A stretch of DNA of 33,876 nucleotides from Pedosphaera sp. (GTDB lineage Bacteria; Verrucomicrobiota; Verrucomicrobiia; Limisphaerales; UBA1096): NCBI GenBank assembly GCA_022451065.1, contig JAKUOU010000037.1, positions 1 through 33,876 on the forward strand, written 5' to 3'. Position numbers and translations under genes: made by a program. Positions 16,504 through 25,175 of the stretch are shown here, piece by piece (within the stretch, counting starts at the first letter, position 1; each line of letters begins with the position of its first letter). Below the pieces are notes generated by a model that was given only the letters and a program-made list of their open reading frames with translations, searched no databases and was not told the DNA's origin.

Positions 16504-19236
16504 TTATTTTTTAGGTACTTTGTTGATGGTGAGGTAAACCAGTTCATTGAAGATTTCTGCACCGGCCGATTGCAGGTTCAGATTCATCTTCACCTGGTTC
16601 GCCGGCTTGATATCCGGGATTTGCAGGAGCACCGAGCGGCCATCTTTCGCAAGTTTCACGTTACTAATTTCCATGGTGTCTTGCCCAACCTTGCCACTAT
16701 TGGGTGAGTATTGCTTGGAGCCATAACTTGCAGCCCATTTGTAGTTCCACTGTTTGAGCTGGTAGCTCGCTGGATTCTTTGCGCTCTTGGGATCGAGCTG
16801 AAAATTAAATTTCAGTTCAATGCCATTGTGGCGCACTTGTGTGTCTGTCAGAAGCCGTGCGGGCTTGCCGGTATAGCGGAAGCGGTGGATTTGGCCCTGC
16901 GAAAGCCCCTTCCGCCCACCTCCATTCCAACCATTGAGACCGGTGGCATACACTTGTCCATCGGACGGATTCACACGCGCGCGGTGGATGCCGGTCAAGG
17001 CATCGTGTTTGAGGCGCACGATGGCGGCCTGATTGAGCTCTTCCACTTCCTGCAGCATCATGTAATAGAGCCAACCCTTGCCAAAGCTTGTGTGAAGAAG
17101 ACGCCCCGAAAGTGGCCCCCAGCGCGGGTCATCCACCCAGAGCTGACCGCCTGATGAGTTGTCAAAATCCTGCGGCATCCAGATAAGGGGCTGGTCGAAG
17201 GTCTTAGGCGGCACGACCTTGCGGTGATCGATGCGGCCGCCATCGGGCGCCCAGAGGCCGCCCTTGTGCGTGTGGGTCTGCACGTAGCCGTAAAAGCCGC
17301 CGGGCTTAAGCAGGCTGACCTTGGAGGCAGGCATCCAGCTACCTTGATTGTCGCTGGCAGTTAAGCGGCCATCAGGCAGGATGCCCATGCCGTTGGGTGT
17401 GCGAAACCCAGTGCAGTACACCTCGCGCTCTTTGCCATCGGGCGAAACCTTGATTACCGCGCCGGGCAAAGCGTGCGAGGTATATTGACCGGACTTCACG
17501 TAATAGAGATTGCCATCCCCGTCCCGTTGCAGGTCAAAATTAAACGCATGGAAAAATGTGGAGACATCCGTATCAGCGCTGAAACTCTCGTAGAAATCCG
17601 CTTCGCCGTCATTATTGAAATCATGCAGGCGTGTAAGGCGATCCTTACAGGTGACATACACTTTGCCTCCAATCACCTGCAGGCCAAAGGGCTCGTACAT
17701 GCCGGCGGCAAAGCGCTTCCACTTGAGGTTTGCCAGTGACTGGTCGATCCCAGAGACAATCCATACATCGCCACCATGGGTGCAAACCGCCATACGGCCA
17801 TCGGGGAAAAAGGCAAGAGCAGAAGTCCGAAGCCACACGTTGCCGGGCACCTTGCCGGGCAAGGTAAGAGTATCAAGCGTATAGGCCAAATCATTGGACC
17901 CGAGCGCGCCCATGGTGGTAATGACCTCTGGCCAACGTTGCTTGCCACCCTTGAGGCACTGGGTTGGGTCGGGCAGTTCATCCTTTAGTTTCAGGAGTCC
18001 AAGATAACCGGCCATGGAAAGTAGCTGCGCATCGCTCTGGCCGCTGTAGCGAATGATCTGAAAGAGGCGGCTTTGCTTGGAGGCAGGGATGGTAAGCACC
18101 ACGCGGTTATGACCATCAAAGCTCCACTGCAGGCCATCAGTATGGCCAAAGGTCGCTGCTGCAGTGAATGGGCCAAGGCCCTGCTTGGCCGGCACACCAC
18201 TCACAGCGATTTGGTCGGCAGGGCTGGTTGCAGCGTTCTTCAGTTTTACCGTTGGTGCCTTGAGGTCCAGAAAACCATTTCGCAGCATCGGCGTTTCCAA
18301 TTGCCCCACGCTGAGCTGCAGTGGGTGTGCGCCCGCAGCAACACGCAGGGTATGGACGATGGCCCCGAAGCCCTGCGCCTTGGCTGGCATCTCCAGAATA
18401 TCCCGGCCATTGATGGAATAGGATAGCAGCAGGTTATCCTCATGAAGATAGTGGCCGCGGTATTCCATCCACTTCGCGGGAACGGGACCACGCGGCAGCA
18501 GTTTTTCAGTCGGGTAATCGAAGGTGCCCTCATGCGCCCACTGCCAGGACTGAAGGCCGGCGATTCGTTCGCCCTGAATTTCAGGCACGCCCTCACCACG
18601 CTCGCGGTAATGCTGGGTGCTGCGCAAATTCAGGAATCCACCACGCCAAAGGCCCGCCTGATCCATCGAGTGCAGATTGTAGCTAATGGTGTGATTGCCC
18701 CCGAGCTTCACGGTAAGCACACTGGAAATCTTGCGACCCAGCTGCGAGGCCAAGGCTGGCCCAAAATCGCGCTCCACTCGCTCGGAGATAGCAACAACCG
18801 CATTCACCTTGGGTAACCCCCCCAGATACTGGGGTGTCAAGGCCTGATATTTTGGGTGCAAGGGCTTCATGAATTTTTCGTGGATATAATAAATGGTATC
18901 GTAACGTTCCTGCGGCGTCATCCACGTCTGCGGTCCCATGAGCCCATTACCCTTGGTAAGCGTCTGGAACATCGAATAGGGATCAACCCCGAATTTGAGT
19001 TCTCCCGTGCCAAAGGCACGCGCTATGGGCAGGGCTGGAGTCTTGCCATCACTACCATGGCAGTTGATGCAGAGGTTATTGTAAATAGTCTGACCTTTGA
19101 CGAAATTCTTGGGGCCGAGTTGTTTCAGAATCCCGGCGTGATTGACTGTGTTGGGTTCATCTTTTGCTTTTTGCCCAAAGACCGGGTTGACCAAAATAAT
19201 AAAACCAAAAACCGCAGTAACAATAAAGGGGTTCAT
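16504..19236 (-). CDS. Exported cytochrome c / DUF6797-type beta-propeller protein
   Basis: 910 residues with a signal peptide (MNPFIVTAVFGFIILVNPVFG). An N-terminal cytochrome c domain (~35-125) contains C56-IN-CH60 and a downstream GLMGPQTWM with a possible methionine axial ligand. The middle (~150-420) resembles the DUF6797-type region seen in PVC proteins. A beta-propeller of the sorbosone/glucose dehydrogenase or NHL kind follows (~440-790), with FPDGRMAVCTHGGDVWIV, GMYEPFGLQVIGGKVYVTC and FRTPNGMGILPDGRLTASDNQG. A C-terminal beta domain ends the protein. It is probably a periplasmic redox enzyme acting on a sugar or alcohol and passing electrons to the haem. It is flanked by a CE15-like esterase and a sulfatase on the same strand. 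The stretch looks somewhat lower in G+C than its neighbours and contains no TTGGCCAA. Confidence 0.8.
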   Translation of the reverse strand: MNPFIVTAVFGFIILVNPVFGQKAKDEPNTVNHAGILKQLGPKNFVKGQTIYNNLCINCHGSDGKTPALPIARAFGTGELKFGVDPYSMFQTLTKGNGLMGPQTWMTPQERYDTIYYIHEKFMKPLHPKYQALTPQYLGGLPKVNAVVAISERVERDFGPALASQLGRKISSVLTVKLGGNHTISYNLHSMDQAGLWRGGFLNLRSTQHYRERGEGVPEIQGERIAGLQSWQWAHEGTFDYPTEKLLPRGPVPAKWMEYRGHYLHEDNLLLSYSINGRDILEMPAKAQGFGAIVHTLRVAAGAHPLQLSVGQLETPMLRNGFLDLKAPTVKLKNAATSPADQIAVSGVPAKQGLGPFTAAATFGHTDGLQWSFDGHNRVVLTIPASKQSRLFQIIRYSGQSDAQLLSMAGYLGLLKLKDELPDPTQCLKGGKQRWPEVITTMGALGSNDLAYTLDTLTLPGKVPGNVWLRTSALAFFPDGRMAVCTHGGDVWIVSGIDQSLANLKWKRFAAGMYEPFGLQVIGGKVYVTCKDRLTRLHDFNNDGEADFYESFSADTDVSTFFHAFNFDLQRDGDGNLYYVKSGQYTSHALPGAVIKVSPDGKEREVYCTGFRTPNGMGILPDGRLTASDNQGSWMPASKVSLLKPGGFYGYVQTHTHKGGLWAPDGGRIDHRKVVPPKTFDQPLIWMPQDFDNSSGGQLWVDDPRWGPLSGRLLHTSFGKGWLYYMMLQEVEELNQAAIVRLKHDALTGIHRARVNPSDGQVYATGLNGWNGGGRKGLSQGQIHRFRYTGKPARLLTDTQVRHNGIELKFNFQLDPKSAKNPASYQLKQWNYKWAASYGSKQYSPNSGKVGQDTMEISNVKLAKDGRSVLLQIPDIKPANQVKMNLNLQSAGAEIFNELVYLTINKVPKK

Positions 19237-19410
19237 GCGCTGGGCGTGCTTTTTGAGAGGTTCATTGTTTAATTGGCCTTTCCTATTGATGGCTTAAGAG
19301 TGTGATTCATTATTTGCGGTCAATGCACTGACGCCTAATTGTTCTGCTCGTGAGTTCCCCTCCATCCCTCGTGCACTACTAAGATAGGCGTCGTCGTTGG
19401 CTGGAAAACG

Positions 19411-20916
19411 TCAGTTTTGTCGCTGCTTGTTTTGTTGGGCAGCTTTGCGTCTGGCTTGAGCCTCGGCTCGTATGCGTTTTTGCTCCTTTTTGTAGTTGGT
19501 GACAAGTGATGGATCATACTCTCCGCCATACTCGGCGCGCAGAGCGTTGCAGCGTTTGCGCAGGCGCTTGAGAATTTTGGCGTGCGCTGAATCGTCGACG
19601 AGATTCTTTAACTGATCCGGGTCTTTTCGCAGGTCATGCAGGTATTCGTATGGCGGTTCCTGCTGGAAGTACCGTGCGTAAACGTAACGCTGGCTCCGAA
19701 CTCCTTCCCACTTCGGGATAATGGCATTTTCCATCAGATGCTCGCAAAAGGTGTCTTTGCGCCAGTCGTTCGGTGAGTTGCCGTTCACGATGGGTTGCAG
19801 GTTGTGGCCCTGATAATGCACGGGCACTTTGGCACCAGCGTAGCTAAGAATGGTCGGTGCGATGTCGGTGTTTAGCGCCATTTGGCCGGCCACTTTGCCA
19901 CGTTGTTTTTTTGCGTTACGCGGGTCGTAGATGATGAGCGGCACGCGAAGGGATTCCTCGTAGTGTGACCACTTGCCGGCAAAGCCGCGCTGGCCCTCGT
20001 AGTAGCCGTTATCACCGGAGAAAATGATGATGGTGTTGTCGGCCACGCCGGCTTTTTCAAGATGCTGAATCACGCGATTGATGACGTTGTCGATGCCCGT
20101 GATCATTCGGTAGTAGGCACGGAGGTTTGTAGCGTATTTTTCCGGCGTGTCCCACCGCCAGAAAAAGCGAATGCGATTCATCGAATCCTTCATGAACTGC
20201 GGGTGGCTCTCAAATATCTTCGGGTCGGACAAACGGGGAGCCTTGATCGGAATATCCCCGTAGAGCCCATCAACTGCCTTAGGCCACGGGAAGTGTCCGA
20301 TACCAGGGCGCTTGTCGCCATCCTCTGCGTGTGCGGCGTTGAAACTTACCGAGAGGCAGAACGGGGTGCTGCCCTTGTATTGGTTGATAAACTCGATCGC
20401 GCGGTCGCCGGCCAGCTCGGACTCGTGGCGCAGTGAGCCATCCGGCTGCTTTTTCAAATAAGGGTTGCGGCCGATTGGCTGGAAGCTATCAAACATCGCC
20501 TCGCGGTCTACTTGCGCGACTTTGACGCCGAACTTGCCGATGAAGCCGGTGCGATAACCAGCTCCACGCAACACCGCAGGGTAGCTGGCTTGGCTGAACT
20601 TGCCGGCGATCGGCGGCGTGCCGAATGTGAACTGGTGTGTCCGCTCGTAGAGCCCGGTCAGGAGGGTCGCGCGGCTGGCGGCGCAAATTGAGGTGGTCAC
20701 GAACATGTTGCTGAACCGGACACCCTCCTTGGCCAAGCGATCCAGGGTCGGCGTTTTCAAAAACGGATGCCCCGCACAGCCCAAACGATCCCAGCGATGA
20801 TCATCGGACAGGAAAAAGATGATATTGGGCTGATCGGCGGCCTTGGCCAAGGTGTCTGTTGGGGTGACGAGTAAAGCAGCGAATAACGCCGTCAACTGGA
20901 CAAATGGAGTTTTCAT
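19411..20916 (-). CDS. Exported sulfatase (S1 family), C-A-A-S-R variant
   Basis: 501 residues from the ATG at 20916, which begins a signal peptide ([24 protein letters not shown]). The longer frame to 21090 would run across the rplU promoter and is rejected. [11 protein letters not shown] gives metal-binding D38 and D39. [14 protein letters not shown] holds C78 in C-A-A-S-R, an accepted variant of the formylglycine motif in which proline is alanine. [21 protein letters not shown] and the later metal/sulfate-binding residues are in place. The C-terminus is a basic, Lys/Arg/Gln-rich tail. It probably acts on a sulfated glycan different from the substrate of the sulfatase at 12696. An intergenic 16-bp palindrome lies 20 bases upstream of its start. 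Confidence 0.92.
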   Translation of the reverse strand: MKTPFVQLTALFAALLVTPTDTLAKAADQPNIIFFLSDDHRWDRLGCAGHPFLKTPTLDRLAKEGVRFSNMFVTTSICAASRATLLTGLYERTHQFTFGTPPIAGKFSQASYPAVLRGAGYRTGFIGKFGVKVAQVDREAMFDSFQPIGRNPYLKKQPDGSLRHESELAGDRAIEFINQYKGSTPFCLSVSFNAAHAEDGDKRPGIGHFPWPKAVDGLYGDIPIKAPRLSDPKIFESHPQFMKDSMNRIRFFWRWDTPEKYATNLRAYYRMITGIDNVINRVIQHLEKAGVADNTIIIFSGDNGYYEGQRGFAGKWSHYEESLRVPLIIYDPRNAKKQRGKVAGQMALNTDIAPTILSYAGAKVPVHYQGHNLQPIVNGNSPNDWRKDTFCEHLMENAIIPKWEGVRSQRYVYARYFQQEPPYEYLHDLRKDPDQLKNLVDDSAHAKILKRLRKRCNALRAEYGGEYDPSLVTNYKKEQKRIRAEAQARRKAAQQNKQRQN

Positions 20917-20936
20917 GTGGGACGAAGTATAAACTC

Positions 20937-20952
20937 GGCCAAGCGCTTGGCC
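20937..20952. repeat. 16-bp perfect palindrome, copy 1
   Basis: GGCCAAGCGCTTGGCC equals its own reverse complement. Here it continues as AAGCGG, so a 14-mer palindrome CGCTTGGCCAAGCG (20944-20957) overlaps it. It lies 20 bp upstream of the sulfatase start (minus strand) and ~60 bp before the likely rplU promoter. The identical 16-mer recurs at 23957. Confidence 0.8.
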
Positions 20953-21011
20953 AAGCGGTGGCGGGGCGAAAAAAAAGCCGGTATTTGGTGAAAAAAGCGC
21001 ATAAACAGTGG

Positions 21012-21040
21012 TTGACACGGGGTGGGTGTTCTGGTCTGCT
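21012..21040 (+). promoter_or_regulatory. Possible sigma-70-type promoter of rplU-rpmA
   Basis: A perfect TTGACA at 21012-21017 is followed after 17 bp by TCTGCT (three of six to TATAAT). The rplU start codon is 18 bp further on. The -35 box and spacing are good and the -10 box is weak, so this is a tentative call. Confidence 0.4.
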
Positions 21041-21057
21041 TCCCGCCCTTTTTGGAG

Positions 21058-21369
21058 ATGTACGCGGTAGTAAAAACGGGAGGCAAGCAATACAAGGTGA
21101 CCGAGGGCGCCACCATCGAGGTGAATCGCGTGAGCGGTGACGAGGGCAGTGCCCTGACCATCGACTCAGTGCTCATGGTGAACCAGGACGGTTCCGTCAA
21201 GATCGGTACCCCGACGATTGACGGCGCCAAAGTCGAGGCCGAGGTGGTTCGCCACACGCGCGGCCCGAAGCTCGTGATCTGGAAAATGAAGCGACGCAAG
21301 GGTTACCGCAACAAGAATGGACACCGGCAGGATCTTTCCGTTCTCAAGATCAACAAGATTAGCGCATAA
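21058..21369 (+). CDS. rplU: 50S ribosomal protein L21
   Basis: 103 residues, the usual length. It opens [17 protein letters not shown], the L21 signature, and continues with [33 protein letters not shown], the conserved basic hairpin that contacts 23S rRNA. The ATG at 21058 follows GGAG immediately. The frame continues upstream for 12 codons, but no L21 homologue would start there. It is first in the classic rplU-rpmA-obg order, with rpmA starting three bases after its stop. Confidence 0.97.
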   Translation: MYAVVKTGGKQYKVTEGATIEVNRVSGDEGSALTIDSVLMVNQDGSVKIGTPTIDGAKVEAEVVRHTRGPKLVIWKMKRRKGYRNKNGHRQDLSVLKINKISA

Positions 21370-21372
21370 GAT

Positions 21373-21633
21373 ATGGCACATAAGAAAGGACAAGGCAGTT
21401 CCCGCAACGGTCGCGACAGCGCAAGTCAGCGGCTGGGCGTCAAGAAATTCGGCGGGCAACCGGTAATTGCCGGCAACATTCTCGTCCGCCAGCGAGGCAC
21501 CAAGTTCAACCCCGGTCGCAACGTCGGCATGGGACGCGACTGGACGCTGTTCGCGCTGGCCGATGGCCGTGTGCAGTTCGACAAGGGCGGCCGCCGTATC
21601 AATGTGGTTACCGAGGAAGCCGCGGCGAACTAG
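21373..21633 (+). CDS. rpmA: 50S ribosomal protein L27
   Basis: 86 residues. [20 protein letters not shown] at the start is the typical L27 N-terminus reaching toward the peptidyl-transferase centre. There is no cleavable Firmicutes-type leader, since the protein begins directly at [34 protein letters not shown] completes the family pattern. It follows rplU by three bases and is followed by an intrinsic terminator, so the ribosomal pair can be transcribed separately from obg. Confidence 0.97.
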   Translation: MAHKKGQGSSRNGRDSASQRLGVKKFGGQPVIAGNILVRQRGTKFNPGRNVGMGRDWTLFALADGRVQFDKGGRRINVVTEEAAAN

Positions 21634-21654
21634 GCAAGCGCACTGACAATTTCT

Positions 21655-21689
21655 AATGGCGGGGCAATCGGCCTCGCCATTTTTATTTT
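21655..21689 (+). terminator. Intrinsic terminator after rpmA
   Basis: AATGGCGGGGC (21655-21665) pairs with GCCTCGCCATT (21671-21681), with one G-U pair and a five-base loop, and runs into TTTTTATTTT. It lies 22 bp after rpmA and 37 bp before obg, so it likely reduces read-through into obg. Confidence 0.8.
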
Positions 21690-21725
21690 GAACCGGCCCA
21701 TCTTTGGAGCCGGCATCCCACCACA

Positions 21726-22847
21726 ATGTTCGTCGATTCAGTCAAGGTCCAGGCCAGGGCCGGCAAGGGCGGCAACGGATGCATCGCATTTTCGCATGAA
21801 CCGTTCAAGCCCAAGGGCGGGCCATGTGGTGGCGACGGAGGCAACGGGGGCGATGTCATCCTGCAAGCCGATCATGACATCAACAATCTCATTGCGCAGT
21901 TTTACTCACCGCATCTACACGCCAAGGACGGGCGTCCCGGCGAGGGCAAGGGCAAGACCGGGCGAGGTGGCAAAAAGCTCATCGTCAAGGTTCCGTGCGG
22001 CACTATGGTGTGGAAACTACCGCCGACCAAGCCCACTGCCGAGGAGCAGCACTTGACTGTGCACCGCACGCTTGGTCACGAGGAGGCGCTTGAGATCAAT
22101 TTTGAATCACAACCGCAAAAGTTGCCTGAGTCCGGTTTGACGGAGCCGGAAGTCACCGCCGACCTGACCGAGCATGGACAGCAGTTCGTACTGTGCGCCG
22201 GGGGGCGTGGTGGAAAGGGCAACATGCATTTTACCACCTCGACCCGGCAGGCACCGCGCTTTGCGCAGAACGGCGAATCCGGCGAGGAAGGCCGTTACCG
22301 GCTCGAGTTACGCCTGCTTGCTGAAATCGGCCTCGTCGGCTACCCGAACGCGGGCAAGTCCACCCTGCTCTCCGCCATCTCCTCCGCCCAGCCGAAGATT
22401 GCCGCATACCCATTCACCACACTGCATCCAAACATCGGTATCGTGGAGTTCGCCGACTACAGCCGGCTGACCGTGTGTGACATCCCTGGAATTGTTGATG
22501 GGGCGCACGACAATGTCGGCCTTGGCCACGCTTTTTTAAGACACATCCTGCGCTGTCGCGCGCTCGTACTGCTGATCGACATGGCCGGCATCGACGAGCG
22601 TGAGCCGTGGGACGATTATGAGCAACTGCTCAACGAGCTGGAGTTGTATGATCCGGCGCTACTAAACCGCCCGCGCCTCGTCGCGGCCAACAAGATGGAC
22701 GAAGCGGTCGCACCGGAAAAACTCAAGTCATTCCGCTCCAAGCTTGGCCAGGTGGATATCGTGGAAATCTCCGCCGCGTTCGATCTTGGCCTCGAGGAGC
22801 TGAAAAAAAAAATGCGACAGATCGTTGCCGCAACAAGTGAAGATTAA
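21726..22847 (+). CDS. obg: Obg-family GTPase (ribosome assembly) with an insertion in the Obg domain
   Basis: 373 residues. The N-terminal glycine-rich Obg fold (MFVDSVKVQARAGKGGNGC, GGPCGGDGGNGGDVIL, GGRGGKGN) is followed by the G domain. G1 is GYPNAGKST (205-213), G3 DIPGIVDGAHDNVGLGHAFL, G4 NKMD and G5 SAAF. Obg binds the 50S subunit and acts in its maturation and in stress signalling. Two oddities stand out. About 40 extra residues (98-143) lie between the CGTMVWK strand and ADLTEHGQQFV, where most Obg proteins have a short turn. The protein also ends right after the G domain, with no C-terminal OCT domain. It sits in the standard position after L21 and L27 and is followed after three bases by ychF. 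Confidence 0.95.
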   Translation: MFVDSVKVQARAGKGGNGCIAFSHEPFKPKGGPCGGDGGNGGDVILQADHDINNLIAQFYSPHLHAKDGRPGEGKGKTGRGGKKLIVKVPCGTMVWKLPPTKPTAEEQHLTVHRTLGHEEALEINFESQPQKLPESGLTEPEVTADLTEHGQQFVLCAGGRGGKGNMHFTTSTRQAPRFAQNGESGEEGRYRLELRLLAEIGLVGYPNAGKSTLLSAISSAQPKIAAYPFTTLHPNIGIVEFADYSRLTVCDIPGIVDGAHDNVGLGHAFLRHILRCRALVLLIDMAGIDEREPWDDYEQLLNELELYDPALLNRPRLVAANKMDEAVAPEKLKSFRSKLGQVDIVEISAAFDLGLEELKKKMRQIVAATSED

Positions 22848-22850
22848 TTT

Positions 22851-23954
22851 ATGCTGAGAGCCGGAATCGTCGGTCTGCCCAACGTCGGCAAGTCCACCCT
22901 GTTCAACGCCGTCACACGAACCAGAAAGGCGGAGTCGGCAAATTATCCGTTCTGCACCGTCGACCCTAATGTCGGCGTCGTGAACGTGCCGGATGAGCGA
23001 CTCGAAGTTCTCTCGAAAATTTCCGGCTCGGCGGAATTGATCCCGGCTTCCGTGGAATTCGTTGATATCGCAGGGCTGGTGAAAGGCGCCTCCGCCGGCG
23101 AAGGGCTCGGCAACCAGTTCCTGAGCCATATCCGTGAAGTCGATGCCATCGTTCACGTGGTCCGCTGCTTCGAGGACGACGACATCCATCACGTTGAGGG
23201 CAGCATCGATCCCGTGCGCGATATCGAGACGATTTCCACAGAGCTGATCCTCGCGGATCTCGATGCGGTCCAACGGCGACGGGAAAAACTGAACAAGGAA
23301 TCCAAGCGCGGCGACAAGGAGGCTGCAGCGCTAGTGGCGATCATCGACAAGGTCGAGCCGCACTTGAGCGAGGGTAAACCGGCGATCACCTGCGAGTTGA
23401 GCAACGACGAGACCGCCCTAGCCAAGCGACTGCTGCTGCTCTCAGTCAAGCCGACATTATTCGCCGCCAATGTAAAAGACTCGGAGCTGGCGGACGCCGA
23501 CAACAACCCACATGTGGCCAAGATTCGGGAATATGCCGGCAAGCATCATGGCTGCGAAACAGTGGCTATCAGCGCGCAGATTGAGAGCGAACTTGCAGAC
23601 CTGCCCAATGACGAGGCGGCAGATTTTCTTGCCGAAATGGGAGTGACCGAGAGCGGTGCCGGGCAGTTGATCCACAAATCATACTCGCTGCTTGGTCTGC
23701 AAACCTACTTCACTACCGGCGAAAAGGAGACGCGCGCCTGGACGATTCATATCGGCGACACCGCGCCCAGGGCGGCCGGCGTGATTCACGGCGATTTTGA
23801 GCGTGGCTTCATCAAGGCCGAGACGGTATCCTACGCTGAATTGACCGCTTGTGGCTCGATTGCTGCTGCCCGTGATAAGGGTGTTTACCGAATGGAAGGC
23901 AAGGAATACGTCGTACAGGAAGGCGACGTGATGCTGTTTAAATTCAACGTCTGA
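22851..23954 (+). CDS. ychF: Ribosome-binding ATPase YchF
   Basis: 367 residues, the family length. It opens MLRAGIVGLPNVGKSTLFNA (P-loop). DIAGLVKGASAGEGLGNQFL follows as the G3 region, and a coiled-coil stretch lies at ~130-200. ANVKD replaces the G4 N/TKxD of true GTPases, which is why this family prefers ATP. The C-terminal TGS-like domain includes GEKETRAWTIHIGDTAPRAAGVIHGDFERGFIKAE and ends EGDVMLFKFNV. It is a universally conserved translation-associated P-loop protein. It lies three bases after obg, so the two P-loop proteins are probably co-transcribed, with nifS following 24 bp later. Confidence 0.97.
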   Translation: MLRAGIVGLPNVGKSTLFNAVTRTRKAESANYPFCTVDPNVGVVNVPDERLEVLSKISGSAELIPASVEFVDIAGLVKGASAGEGLGNQFLSHIREVDAIVHVVRCFEDDDIHHVEGSIDPVRDIETISTELILADLDAVQRRREKLNKESKRGDKEAAALVAIIDKVEPHLSEGKPAITCELSNDETALAKRLLLLSVKPTLFAANVKDSELADADNNPHVAKIREYAGKHHGCETVAISAQIESELADLPNDEAADFLAEMGVTESGAGQLIHKSYSLLGLQTYFTTGEKETRAWTIHIGDTAPRAAGVIHGDFERGFIKAETVSYAELTACGSIAAARDKGVYRMEGKEYVVQEGDVMLFKFNV

Positions 23955-23956
23955 CC

Positions 23957-23972
23957 GGCCAAGCGCTTGGCC
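23957..23972. repeat. 16-bp perfect palindrome, copy 2
   Basis: GGCCAAGCGCTTGGCC, identical to the copy at 20937. It fills most of the 24-bp gap between ychF and nifS and ends 6 bp before the nifS ATG, so on an mRNA it could fold over the ribosome-loading site. Confidence 0.8.
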
Positions 23973-23978
23973 AATCTG

Positions 23979-25175
23979 ATGAGCGACAAACGACTAGTTT
24001 ATCTCGACAACAACGCCACGACACAGGTCGCACCCGAGGTCGTCGAGGCGATGTTGCCGTGCCTCACCAAGCACTGGGGCAACCCGTCGAGCGCGTACGA
24101 CCTGGCCAACGCCCCGGCCCGCATGATCGAGACAGCCCGCAGCCAAGTCGCCCTGCTCATCGGCACCGAACCGCGCAACATCATCTTCACCGGTTGCGGC
24201 ACCGAGAGCAACAACACCGCCATCCAGAGCGCGCTATATTGCAACCCCACCAAGCGGCACGTCATCACCACGGCGGTTGAGCACTCAGCCAACATCAAGC
24301 TTTGCCACCAACTCGAGAAGCGCGGTTACGAGGTGACGTTCCTGCCGGTTGACCTCGACGGTGGCATCGACCTCTGCGATTTGCAGGCAGCCATCCGCCC
24401 GGACACCGGCATTGTTTCCATCATGTGGGCGAATAACGAGACCGGCGTGCTGTTTCCGGTTGAGGAGCTTGCAGCGATCTGCCGCAGCCACGGCGTGTTG
24501 TTCCACACAGACGCCGTGCAAGCAGCCGGCAAACTGCCGATCGACGTGCAGAAACTCGGCGTCGATTTCCTCTCCCTCTCCGCCCACAAGCTGCGCGCGC
24601 CAAAAGGGATAGGCCTGCTCTACGTCAAACCCAATACGCCATTTCAGCCGTACATCATCGGCGGCGGGCAAGAACGCGGCCAGCGTGGCGGCACTGAAAA
24701 TGTGGCCAACATAGTCGCCTTCGGCAAGGCGGCCGAACTCGCTCTCGAGCACATCGATGAGGAAAACACACGGGTCCGCTCCCTGCGCAACAAGCTTGAG
24801 CAGGGAATACTTCAGACGATTCGAGGTTCTGTGAGAAACGGCGGAGGCGAGCCGAGGCTGCCTAATACGACGAACATCGGCTTTGACGGCGTCGAGGCTG
24901 AGGCGATCCTGCTGCTGCTCGACCGCGAAGGCATTTGTGCCTCGAGTGGCTCAGCCTGCACCACAGGCTCCATCGAACCGTCGCACGTGTTGCAGGCCAT
25001 GGGCGTGCCATTGTTGCGCTCGAAAGGCTCGCTTCGGTTCAGTTTTGGGCTGGACAACACGGAGGCGGACGTGAATCGGGTTCTCGAAAAACTGCCGGCA
25101 ATCGTCGCCCGTTTGCGCGACGCCTCCCCTGAGGCCCTTAGCCAAGCGGAAGAGCGCCTGGCCAACACGGGTTAG
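23979..25175 (+). CDS. Cysteine desulfurase, NifS/IscS group I
   Basis: 398 residues from the ATG at 23979. A TTG four codons earlier lies inside the palindrome. The enzyme takes sulfur from L-cysteine as an enzyme persulfide for Fe-S clusters, thiouridines and other cofactors. Features seen are YLDNNATT at the start, TGCGTESNN, EHSA with H102 stacking the cofactor, DAVQAAGK, and the PLP-binding SAHKLRAPKG (K204). The catalytic loop is GICASSGSACTTG with C327, whose extended form marks group I (IscS/NifS) rather than SufS. No IscU or other Fe-S gene is next to it, so iscS versus nifS is not assigned. The stop overlaps the stop of the convergent kinase by 4 bp. Confidence 0.93.
   Translation: MSDKRLVYLDNNATTQVAPEVVEAMLPCLTKHWGNPSSAYDLANAPARMIETARSQVALLIGTEPRNIIFTGCGTESNNTAIQSALYCNPTKRHVITTAVEHSANIKLCHQLEKRGYEVTFLPVDLDGGIDLCDLQAAIRPDTGIVSIMWANNETGVLFPVEELAAICRSHGVLFHTDAVQAAGKLPIDVQKLGVDFLSLSAHKLRAPKGIGLLYVKPNTPFQPYIIGGGQERGQRGGTENVANIVAFGKAAELALEHIDEENTRVRSLRNKLEQGILQTIRGSVRNGGGEPRLPNTTNIGFDGVEAEAILLLLDREGICASSGSACTTGSIEPSHVLQAMGVPLLRSKGSLRFSFGLDNTEADVNRVLEKLPAIVARLRDASPEALSQAEERLANTG

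Noticed and set aside
16422-16562. Longer N-terminus of the CE15-like esterase
   Set aside because: It would overlap the cytochrome/propeller gene and place 47 residues before a good signal peptide that has its own SD and ATG at 16421.
19335-19529. 64-codon minus-strand ORF overlapping the end of the second sulfatase
   Set aside because: Overlaps the sulfatase C-terminus in another frame and shows no motif or ribosome binding site.
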